From Lingula anatina (Eukaryota; Brachiopoda; Lingulata; Lingulida; Lingulidae): a DNA stretch of 64,000 bases. Of the stretch, positions 1 through 11,800 are shown in pieces. Every line of letters begins with the position of its first letter. Position 1 is the stretch's first letter. Location: NCBI RefSeq assembly GCF_001039355.2, contig NW_019775453.1, positions 1-64,000 on the forward strand, read 5' to 3'. A program made the position numbers and the translations under genes. The notes below the pieces were generated by a model. It saw nothing but the letters and a program-made list of their open reading frames with translations. It was not told the origin of the DNA and made no database searches.

Positions 1-631
1 AGTTTTCAAGATGTTACAGACATTTGCTCAACGTGTTGGTTAAATTTGAACTCCATTGTCTTTCAAAAGCAAACAGGTTATTGTTGTTACATGATTATTT
101 AAACACTGTGAGAACAACTTCAGGATGTTTTTGGCCTTTTATTGTTATGTTATTTTACAAGTACACGTTATTAACAATGATTATTATCTCTTTGTACCAA
201 CAGGAGAGGTGACAAGCTTGAAATAAACTACTCTTTGAAGAAATAAGCTTCTCATCGTGTATATGTATTACCTGCGATCATGCCAGCAGATCTTTGGTCT
301 TTCAGCCAAATAACCCAAATTTCACCAAATCGATAATAAATTTGCAGACAATTGATATATAATTATGATTGCATGAACTTAGAGTTTTTCATAGACCTTA
401 AACAAAAATTGAGGTGCTACACTGAAATTACTGTTAAAATATGTCTTGAGTACTTAAACTTTTGTAATTCTGAGCATTGGGTGTAATGCAGAAAATGTCT
501 GCAAGAAACTGCCTCCTTTTTTCTTATAATCAGCAATCGGTTTACTTTTCAAAAACTTTTTTGTTCACAAGTGCAACTCCATAATCAATAACCATATTCA
601 GAAAAGCTTTGTCTCGATACCCAAGTCTTTC
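1..631. other. GINS1 downstream flank, no gene recognised
   Basis: AT-rich sequence beyond the GINS1 stop codon on the minus strand. It should hold the GINS1 3' UTR, but I could not pick a convincing minus-strand AATAAA close to the stop. Short open frames (for example 24-212, plus) show no family resemblance and no splice context. It may also include the end of a gene lying outside the window; nothing supports that directly. Confidence 0.5.
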
Positions 632-2669
632 TCAATGGACAATATGTTCTAGGATCCCTTGCCGAATTAGGTGCTCGCATTCCGATCTTAATAAAAAATG
701 CTGAAATGTACAAATATAACTTCTGATATTCTAACACATACCAACAAAACATTTAAATTTAATGATAAGTTAATTTAATTATCTTTACATGGATCCAGTT
801 GAGTGAAAAGAACCAATTCATTCATAAAGTTTCATACATTAAGTTTTACAATATTTTTCCTCACCTGACTATTTTTCTTCAGCACTAAAACATTCCCGTC
901 CTGGGTTTCAAATTCTCCATGGTCTGTTGTACATCGAACCTGAACAAATTAAGCAAAATACGTAGTTGTCCCAGTTTAACAGTATTAGCTTAAAAGCAGC
1001 CATAGCTGAATTCAAATACTCCAGTTTTATAGTTGACTATTAAGTTCAGCAGTCCAAGCTTAGTTCAATTACTCCAACCTTACTATAAAACAGGTCCCAG
1101 ATTGCCCCAAATACTCAGTATAGAATTAACATTCTGGGGGTGCAATGGTGTAATTTCTTTGTCTGGCTACGGCATTCCATCAATTTCCTGGAATACGTCC
1201 AAAGACAACATAAAGATTTCTTTATTCTGTCAAAATCACAAAAAAAGGTCCTTACCTCAATGTATAAAGTTTTTGGGGGTTTGATGTCTTGTGTCAAGTC
1301 TAGGCCTCCGTCCTCGCCAATTGACCGCATGTAATTAGCCAAGCACTTATTATATCTATTAAACCACTGGACCTACGAAACAGATTTTGATAAATGGTTT
1401 TAACAAACATCCTAACAGTGATTATTAACTAAAAACTGAATTGGACTTGACCTTTGTATCTCTCTGTTAAATTATAGAGCTGCAAATGCTGTTGTTAATT
1501 ATTTTTAATAAATATAATTAATAAATAGCTTTCTGATATGTGGAAAATGATTTTTTAAAATTCAAAGTGACTATCTAACCTCTTGTTCAGATAAATTGTA
1601 TCTTATATCTTGAGGAAGCACACTTCCGAATTCCCACCTCATTTTTTTTATTTGTTGTATTCGATTGTATCTGAAATGAGAATAAATTTCACTGGATAGC
1701 TAAACACTAAAAAAGAAATTCAATTAAAATTAAAAAATTAAATATATATTCATATCAGATATTCATTGAAATCCAGAAGGGGGTGCAGAAAACCTAGGTA
1801 CGGTTTTCAATGGCCTTTTTCACATTTTGCATTACAATTATCTCTATAGAAATGCTTTGAGAGATTGACAACTTAATATCCTGGTTATTATGAAAGAGAG
1901 TAACTCAAACAGAGACCATGGTCAATACAGTCAATTAATTATAGAAGATTAATTTTGCATAGGATCAGGGTCTTTGGTTATTTGAAACTTACAAATAAGC
2001 CAGCAGGCATCTTTTATTTCTTTCTAATGCAGCATGTCTTAGTTGAACACCAGCAAACAAACCAGTTTCACCTGCTACAGTTGCACTCCTAAACAAAATT
2101 ATTTTTGGGAAATTAGTATAAAAACAATAACATATTAACAATAATAACAATACTTGAATTATGTTAACTCAGTATAAATATGTTATATTAATAAACTAAT
2201 TACAGAAAAAATTTTGAAAAATATTAAGCAAGTACAAGTTTAATGACGTATCACTTATTGGAAACACTGACATAAACATGTACTGGAAGTAGCAGTGTGA
2301 TTGATTGACCTTCCTTTAAACACTTACACATCCCCCTGGTTCTGTTCAAACAATGCTTTCATTTCCTCTAAAACCTGCCGAACACCCTCTTCCTGTAACA
2401 AGGCGTAAATCAATTCAATTTAATAAGTACAATACTACATTACTACAATGACAATTTACGATGACAATCATACATACCTAGTAAACACACACACACACTT
2501 CAGCACTTTCATTACCATTTTCGACATTCAGAATCGCTCCTATTCCATTATGTCGGTCTATATTTATTCGTTAGTTTGCAGCGAAATAACTTACATTGAA
2601 AGGAGGCAAAGATCCATCTAAACATCTTTGTAACTCTTTTATCAGTTCTAGAGCTTTTTCTCCGAACAT
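632..2669 (-). CDS. GINS1: GINS complex subunit 1 (PSF1), 7 coding exons, 195 aa
   Basis: PSF1 is one of four GINS subunits. GINS joins CDC45 and MCM2-7 in the CMG replicative helicase and is needed for origin firing and fork progression in the nucleus. Coding exons in transcript order: 2595-2669, 2328-2392, 1993-2088, 1580-1670, 1256-1372, 865-939, 632-700. All junctions are GT-AG and the frame is continuous (588 nt, 195 aa plus stop; human PSF1 is 196 aa). The start is [13 protein letters not shown], as in vertebrate PSF1. Other recognisable stretches are [17 protein letters not shown] (exon 2), [16 protein letters not shown] (exon 4), [18 protein letters not shown] and [11 protein letters not shown] (exons 5-6), and the C-terminal [15 protein letters not shown] (exon 7). 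The helical A domain (exons 1-5) and the small C-terminal B domain (exons 6-7) are both complete. It is divergently paired with ABHD12 and probably shares its promoter. No breaks were seen. Confidence 0.97.
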
Positions 2670-2873
2670 CTTTTCTACAGGTGCTTCCTCTTCAAAACTT
2701 GCCTCCAAGAACCCCTAAAGTCAACGCAAGACCAATATTCATTGGCGAAAAGCGTGGCCTAATTTTTACCACCAATCAGCTGCCTTGAACAAAGTTGACC
2801 CCAGGTTGACCTATTGATGACAACAGGGAAGCGTGAGGTACCTCGTTTAGACGTTTATTTACTTTAAGATAAA
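2670..2873. promoter_or_regulatory. Divergent promoter shared by GINS1 and ABHD12
   Basis: Only 204 bp separate the two start codons, so both 5' UTRs and both core promoters must fit here unless one gene has an upstream noncoding exon. Three CCAAT boxes are visible: CCAAT at 2732-2736, its reverse ATTGG at 2741-2745, and CCAAT at 2772-2776 (in CCAATCAG). GGCGAAAA at 2744-2751 resembles an E2F site, which would suit a replication gene. No TATA box is seen. CCAAT boxes bound by NF-Y are common in TATA-less bidirectional promoters; their use here is inferred. Confidence 0.75.
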
Positions 2874-5800
2874 ATGCAATTAAGAAGTGGTTCAAAAACA
2901 AAAGAAAAAGCAAACATGAAGAAAAAAAGCACAAAGAAGCTTGATACGAGAAATGTTTCGAAGAAAAAGAGAGAAGAGGACATTACTTGCAGTCAGAGGT
3001 ATGAAACTACAGCTAAGTTTATGCACTACTACTGTACTAGAACATGTACGTCAACTACAACCTCCATGCTAATGTATGTACTACCACTATCAGTAATAGT
3101 GTTTATTATCAATCAGTTAACTATTTTTATATTTATTGTGCAATTTTGTAGATTAGTCTTAGCATTTATATCTATCTTTATTTTAATAAAAATGCCTTGA
3201 GTTGTACTTTGTGAACGTTGTACTTATAAAATTAAAATGTTTGATGGTAATTTGTAAAATTGTGTTACTTAGATTAATGTCACATTTAGAGTTACAAGTA
3301 TGCGGACCGTGAAAAAAGTACTCTCCCTCTATAATTGACTCATAGACATCATCTTACAAATGCACACAAATCCTGCGACCAGATGTAATAGAATAAATCT
3401 AATCTAATCTAACATCTATAGCTGGATACCATTTATCAGCTTTAAAATGTTAATATCATCTCAGTCTATAAACTAATGATGTTAAAAATACAAATATTAT
3501 TTTTATGGATTTTTTTATTTCAGGTCTTGGTCAAACAAGTGTCTGAAAACTGTTGGAGTGATGCTATTTATTATTTATGTACTGATACCTGTGATAGTGA
3601 AGACCAATAGCTGGATAATGAGCAGAGTTGTGTTTTTACCAATGTGTAAGAAACCTTACAATTGCTTTAAAAATTATAATCTTAAAGTCTTAATAACTCT
3701 TCATTTTGGCCAAAACTTGGATTTTCCTGGAGTAAACGGCAGTTTTCCCGTACTTACCAACAACCCCATTCCTGCATTCAAAGTTAGGGTTTTTTCCCTA
3801 AACGTTTGGTTTTTTGTTAAAATCTCTTAAGAGATTTTAACTGACGGAGCACTCTCTGACATTGCATAGTCACGCAATATCGAGCAATATTTTCTGGTGA
3901 CCTACTTAAAACCGCAGGAAAAGCAGACAACAACAACAGTATATAACAATAATATAAGATCATAAGATATATTCGTCTTATTGCTCAAAATGCATTTATG
4001 TCTACAATGTGTGCAGTTCTGGGCTTTTCGTTTTGCAACGCATTGTAGAAAAACTCGCAACTTAAGTCTGAGGATTGCATCACGCTTTTGGCACCATATG
4101 TTATTTTGGTCTCAAATGAACGTGAGAATCCGCATCATTGGCAACGGATGCCTTGACAACCGGTAAGAAAGGCATCGAAAGCCCTATTGACAAGCACAGA
4201 TTTTAGTTTTACTATAATAACAGCTGTTTTAGTGGTGAAATGCAATATAATATATTTCCATGCATTGTTTACAATGTATTTCTTGCGGAATTTTGAATCT
4301 CAAAGGAAGAGTTATTATTGCTTTTAAGTTATTTTATTGACCACCTTTTTGTGAACTTGAAACTGCTAGTGTATTTATTATATTAAAAAATACCGAAAGT
4401 TAAAAGATTACCATATTAAATATAATTAAATAAACACAATGATTATGAGTAGTCTTTAATATTTACATATTTTGTTGGTGCATTGTTTAATTACCCTGTC
4501 ACTAAACAGTTATAATAATTGGTCATGGTGGTTGCTGGAAGACAAAAATAATATATGTTATTATATTTATATATTTTTTATATATACTTAATTTTTCTTT
4601 ATCAGCATCAGACATAAATGCATTTTTAAAATAACATTTTAGTTAGGCCTGATATGTTCAAAGATGTCAGCAAACCTGAGATGTATGGTTTAAACTCAAC
4701 TAGGAATTTCTATATTGAAGACAATGGTGTTAAGTTGGGTGCTTGGTGAGTTTGGACAAAGATGTACCTGGTGTATGGTATATAATTCTGTATGGTTTTG
4801 ATGATTCAGCATGTTATTTAAAAATATATCTGAGTATAATGTGTGTTGATATTTGGTGGACTATGAGAAGGCCATGGGGAAGACTGAATTTCATATTCTC
4901 CATGACCCTACCTTCACAAAATAAAACTACTTTTTACTATCATTGCTTGAATGCTGGGATGCTCATGGTTTTACCTGAAATTAGTCATTAAATATATGTT
5001 CATTTNTTAGTCATTAAATATAAGTTCATTTTCATGAAATGCTTGAAGTAAGATGAGGATCTTAATAATTCTCCTGTTAATTTTCTTTTGAAAGGATTTT
5101 TTTTGTGATCTGTATTTTATACCATTTTTTCAGGCATGTTTTGCCACAGTCTTTAGCTAAAGAAGTAGGGAACGAAAAACAGCATATAACTTCCCTTCAG
5201 GATGGAAAACCTATTATTTTATATTTACATGGACAATCTGGTACAAGGTATACATTCCCCTTCATTGTGTGTTCATTGTAGATGTTATTGTTCCTAATTA
5301 AATAAGATGCAAATCTTGAATTGTTGTATGGCATAAATAAAAATATGCATGTCACTACTCAAAAAGATGCTGCAATTTAGCCTGTTTATATGACCAATTG
5401 TATACGATTAACTATTTGAATATCACAATACAAAGATGCTATTGTTTTATTTATAAGTATGATCCTTTAATGTTTTTTTCCTTCTTTATAATTTCAAGGG
5501 GCTCAGGACATCGCATTCCATTGTATGCAGTGCTATCTTCATTAGAGCTTCATGTTATAGCTGTGGACTATAGGGGTATTTCTTTTACTGAAGTTGATAT
5601 TTCCTTATATATTGTATCATATTGCATTAACATTTTAAAAAGTTATTGTGGTTTTAAAAGTTTTTCTGTTAATTCATAAAATATTTCTAAGTTGGGCTCA
5701 GGATACCACATGGAATTTTTTTAGAGATTATTTGCTTTGACATAGTAAAAATGAGAAAGGATTTAATTATGCAGCATAATTCATTTCACTTTTTAATTCC

Positions 5801-8800
5801 TGAACAAACTTCACATACCTATCTGTCAAATGTTTGTGTAGGAATTTAAAAAATTCAAAAATGTTTCAGCATGATTGATATTAATACACAATTTAACTTC
5901 CATCAAAAAAATTTTGGTCAATTAATTATTCATTAGGATAGAACTTTCTTATTTGGTTTTGAAAAAAAAATGAAATAGTGCTTTCTCTCTTATGATTGTA
6001 ATTCTTTGAATAAATATGTATCCTTATATATGTAATTCAGGTTATGCAGATTCTGAAGGCCCATTTCCTTGTGAGCCTGGTTTGATAAGAGATGGTAAAG
6101 CTGCCTACAAGTGGATAAAAGAGAGATCAAAAAACACACCTATCTTTTTGTGGGGACATTCCCTGGGAGCTGGGTAACAATCTCTTTTTCTAGTTTTTTG
6201 CCAATTATGAAAGAGCAATATTATAATCACACGAAAGTTTAACACTGTCTAGGGGTTTTTAGTGGCCTTTTTTGTCTCCAGTTTTTTACATCTTGTGTTA
6301 TTTCTTTTGAAAGCTTTTGTTGATGACAACAAGCGTGAGGATTTTGAACCTTTATAGAACTATCAGAAGATATTGCATTATATTGTTTGCTGAAATGAAT
6401 TTGTTAATCATTCATTTCAGGGTTGCTACGCAGCTAGCCAAGGAACTGTGCAGTGAAGGTAAGGGTTCAGAATGTGTTAGGTGTGCAATGTGCTCTTCAG
6501 ATGATGATTGTGCTATGTGCCAAGAGGTCTTGGTTGTGTTACACATCCATGATTGCTTCTATGCAAAATGAAAGACTGTTCAGAAATTGCTGCTTTATTT
6601 GTAAATTTATTTTTAAAATATGATTGATTTTTTTTTACATAAATGACTTAAAAAGTCATGTTAAAGTTTCTGTGTTAGATATTGTTTGCTGACAATAAAA
6701 AGAGTATCTGCAAAGCATATATTTCAGAAAAAACTTTCATTGAGAGTTGGTTTTTGGGAACCAAAATTTAGTTCTACTTTGAGCCAGGCAAATCAGTAGT
6801 AGTCAATTAAATGAAGGTATTGGTCATCTGCACTAAAAGCAAATGGCTTTTGACTTTAGATTGACATTCATAATAACCTACATATTTAGCTTTGATCAAA
6901 GAAGACATAAATATGACACCAACTTTGAACGAACAGGTTCATCCCTTGGACCTAAATATAGAAGGACAAGTAACGCGGCATCTTCCTTTGAAGCTATGTG
7001 CGTTCGGGTAAACATTCGCCTATTGTCTCGCATAATCTGTTTTGATAGCTCCACGGGCGTCTGAACAGCTTATTATCAAGGTAGCGCGCGCTGTGCTTCA
7101 GTGCATTTCTATTGTTTCTCTGCATTGATAACGCAATTTCTCGCAGTCCCTCGTGGTTGCTATGATACAGCATTGCCGCCATCTTGCAGTTGCGAGCACA
7201 CAGGTTTCCGTCAACACGTGGAAATTTATTGAGGGGTTTTCGGCATTTTTCCCCGTTATCTCATAAAAACGGGGTGTGAAGTTTGTCTTCAATACCTGCT
7301 GTCTTTCCCTGACAGTGAGGTAGTCNAAAATTTTAAAAATTGGCCTGTTTCTTTTATGATGGCTCTGTGCTGTACAGGTTTGATTTGTTCATGTATTTGG
7401 CATTTAAACATCTTCAGTAGTCATCTTTGATTTGTGAGTTTTTGGTCTTTGTTTGTCTTTAATCTTGTTCCTCTGAAGTCTCGGTGTACATGTATCAGTA
7501 GGTTTTTGGAGATTAGTAGCAACGCCTTGTTCTACCTCCCACCGTCAATATCTTATCAGACTTCCTTAGAGGGAGTATTAACCTCCATCTTGATTACAAC
7601 ATTACACCTGTAATTTTGTAAATTGGTTGTTTGATAATATCTTCTCACCTTAGCACCAATCATTATTTCCCACAAATACCAATTATGAATTTTCAAATGC
7701 AGTGTGTTTATTTGATTTTCCCATCTATTTCGGGCTCAGTTATGCAACCTTGCGTGTAATTGAGATGTTTGGTTATGATTCAGTGCAAATTTGTGTAATT
7801 ATGCAATCGTAATGCTACTTGACGTTTGTTTAGTGCACATATAAATTGTTTTACACCTTTTCTTTCTCCAGGGCTTCTCCATTTTACCTCTGCCATAAGG
7901 GGTGGCCCATGCGAACATAATAAGTACTGCTACCATTCTTAACAAAAGGCTCTGTTTCTCTCTTATTCCATATCAAATGTTGGGGTTACCAAGTCAGCAA
8001 AAATCTTGTCTAGTTCCTTCTCATTTTGTGAAAACATTTAAGTGAATTTTTTTTTGTTTGTTTAGTATACATTTCTCAAGAACTTCATAGTCTTCTATTT
8101 AGAGAAGTAAGTCTGGTGCAAGATATTTTCTGCATTTTGTAACAGGTAGGTAGGGGAATAGATAGAGAAATTAGGAGATATAAAGATTATTGAAGAGAAA
8201 CTTGCTTGTTTTCCATTCCATTCCAAGCTCTGTTGATATTGACTCATTAAAGACAGTTAAAATACAGAAATAAACATTTTTCTTAGACAAAGCAATTTGA
8301 AAGCCAATTTATTTTAGACAAACCAATTTATTTTATCTACATTGTACAACTGAAATACACATAACTATCTTACTTTACATTGCCATTTTCATATCATCTA
8401 ATAATAATGATGATTACAAAATCCATAAAATTCCATAATTGCCCAAAATGCTCTTTGTTGTCAAAAGGGATGCCACACAAAGCATGTGGATCAGCATTCT
8501 CTGTTCTTATAATTTATCTTCTGGTTTGACCAGTATAATAAGTATTAGTGGTCACCCTCTGCCTGTAATCACGCACACTGAAGGGTTTGCCCGGCGTGTC
8601 ACCCTAGTTGTCGCCTTGGGGTCTTTTGTCCATGTTGCTACCTGCTAATCTATATTGTAATGCTAAGGTATGTAACGCATCATTAAGGCTCATTAAATTG
8701 TTGCTTGTCCAGACTTGAATGTGCTCCTGAACTGCTACTCTACTTTGTTTGTGCTGTGAAATGTAGAATATTGCACTTTTCATGCATATTCCCATAGGTA

Positions 8801-11800
8801 AATAAAAAAAATGTTGATGTAAAATATGAGAATTGTATCCAGAGAAATGGTGTTGAATGTCTGTCATAATGCAAGCTATTTCTACTTTGTGTTTATAGTT
8901 TTTATAGTTAGTTGATTTACTATAACTTGGATGTGCTGACAACTTAAAATGTAAGGCATATTTCTTTAACAATAGCTTCTCTGCCATAAAACTTGAAAAT
9001 AAGGTGCTTGTGATTGCAGTGGTATGTGAAATTTTAGAGAATTTTTAGAGAGCACAGTTTATCAACAATCACATAAAAAAGATATAATTATAATTGTGTA
9101 TCGTTGCTTCTCAGAAATTTTCAACTAAGATCTAATAAATGGAGTATATTAGATCTTAGTTTTCAAAATAGAGGATATTATTCTCAGTGAATTGTAATGG
9201 CAGATAATCTATTTTAATACAACAAAAAGGCAGGGGACTTGTATAGATAGGCCTGTTAGATAAAAGAACTTATGGAAGAAGTTGAAGGTGGTCCATTAGC
9301 ACAGATAGGAGTCAATTTAGGGCTATTGTGTAATGAATGAAGAAATAGATTTGCAAAGAGGTCTGCCATTATAAGTCTACTAAAGACTTCCAGCAAGGGT
9401 ACATCAAAGGAAGGAAGGATAAGAGTTCAGGAGCACTTAAGAATCATTTTGGACATAATTAGAATTTGATATGAAGGTGGATCCTGAAAGGGGAGGATGA
9501 GAATGAGCTGTGTGTACAGTACTTGATATGAGGAGACATGCAATTTCAATTTAGAGAACTGCGTTGGGTTCACAGCCACTTTGCCACTTTGGTTTGTCTG
9601 CATCTTAAGTGATAATACAGCGAGTAACTGGAAGAAAAAAAGTATCATGTTTGATATTTCTAAAACTTTTTCTCTTCTTTTTAGAGATAAGAAAATATGT
9701 TTTCACTTTGAGATGAAATATATAGTTATTTTTCTATTCAAAATACCTGTGACAATAACCTAAATGCTCTTGAAGTATTGTCCAAGTCATTTAAAGTAGG
9801 CTCTCAAATGAACATTAATGTGATAGGGCACTCCACAAGTTACACAACTAAGATATTCTAGCCAGTGGGACATTGGTTATAGTATATTGATTAATATGTG
9901 GTCATAGACTCTCGTGTAACCAGTATCGGATTCTGACTTTACTCAACTAAATTGTATTCGTGATTGTGTGACCAAGGGTCCCCTATGGAGTAAAATATGT
10001 GTTTCCACAATGCCGCGGTGACCAGTAATGGACAGGACCTGGTACTGGACAGAACCACCTGGGGAGGGGACGATTACAGTGTGTCCCCTACTGAATAAAT
10101 ACAACGCTATGTAAATACTTGATTTTGTGGTCAAGCCTGGTAAACTGTCCCCCTATGAAGCCCACACAAAAGGTGCTGCAAGATATTCTGTTTTATCTTA
10201 GGTTTAAGTCGTACCATTCACTGATTAATTAGGAGTTGATTAGCCATAGCCTAGTTGTGACAAAGGTTGTGTCCAACAAATGGAAACAATAAGTTAATGA
10301 CAAAAGCAAAATGGAACTTCAGGAGACCAATTTAAATCTGTTGGGTTTCCTTTCTCATGGCATTAGAGTTCAAATGGCAACTATTACAATGGCATATTTT
10401 ATCAGATTGTTCTTAAAATAGACTTAGCAATAAATGTTAGTAATCCATATGTGGAGAGTTTTCATAACATCAGTATAGATTGTTGTTCTGTATGTTTACA
10501 GACATGCAGCTTAAAATCATCAAAGAGTTTGTGTTTGTTTGCTTCCCAGGTTATGTTTGGTTGAATATATGTTTGCACTGAAGAATCTTTTAACACCAAG
10601 ATTCGATTTTATGTATGTTAACTATAAACATCTCAGTGTTTGGTAATTCTATTTTAGTTTATTTATTTATTTATTTTTTATTTATTTATAGCATTTTCGT
10701 TTTGGAGCAGAGTTAATATTATTGAATTGTAAAGTCAAATTGAATTGACCCAACTTGAGAAAATGGCATAGTATCTGGATAAAATCTTGATTCCGAGTTA
10801 ACTTTTTTTGGCCAAATTAATGGGTGTCTTTCACAAAACACCACCCCCCAATTGCCTTTTTGGTAGAAAATATGTTTAAGGATTTTCTGTAGACTAATTT
10901 TTTTATCAATATAAATCTTTATTTCAGTTTTTAAGAAATGAAGATTCATTTACAAGGACATCTTTTCAGCTAAATTTTTGTCACTAGTTTTAAAGTTTAT
11001 TTATTTTCCAAAAAAACCTATTTGAAAAAAAAAATGAAATACTATGGAAGTCATCTTCTCACGTGCAAATGTAAAGTCAATGTGGTGAAATGTCCATATC
11101 ATAATTTCATTACAGGTTTTTTGCTCTTTTAAAATTTTTTAATCTGTGTTATGTAAATAAATATAATTCCGTATTTTATTATATTTGTAGGCAGAGCTCC
11201 AAAGGGTATGATCTTGGAATCCCCTTTCAATAATCTCCGTGAGGCAGCAAGCAGCCATCCCTTAGGCTTAGTGAGTGTGACCAACATTGTTTCTCACTTG
11301 ACATTTCCATTTCATTTTCAGTCATTGTGGTTATATTTCCAAAGTAAAACACACACTTTATACAGTATAATCAAACAGGCTAGGGTATGCTTATTTCTTC
11401 CTGATAATGTGGCATCTTTTTGGTTTTGGTATACTCTTAGTAAAGCCGCTCAGACAACAAACATCAAACAACACACATTCATTATTTTATCTGCACAAAA
11501 GATTGATACACATTGATAACTGTGGTAGATAATATTTTTGCAGTTGATTCCAATCACTTTCTTATATTTGTCATCTTTTGTTTTTCAGCTGTGGTGGTTT
11601 TTACCCATGTTTGAGTGGATATTCATCAATCCAATTGAAGAAAATGACATTCACTTCCAGAATGATGAGCAGTAAGCAAATTAAAGAATCAAACCACATG
11701 CATTCACACATAATTCCAAAAGTTGTGAAAAAAATTATTTTAATTGTATTATGATATTAATATATTCAAGGATGCACAATATTCAATCCAAACATCCCCA

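Noticed and set aside
2999-3200. Open frame reading on from ABHD12 exon 1 into hydrophobic sequence
   Set aside because: A good donor, CAGAG|GTATGA, ends the exon at 2998. Exon 2 supplies the true membrane anchor in phase; the read-through is intron.
8604-8987. 127-codon minus-strand open frame
   Set aside because: No family resemblance, biased composition, lies in an intron with no splice context.
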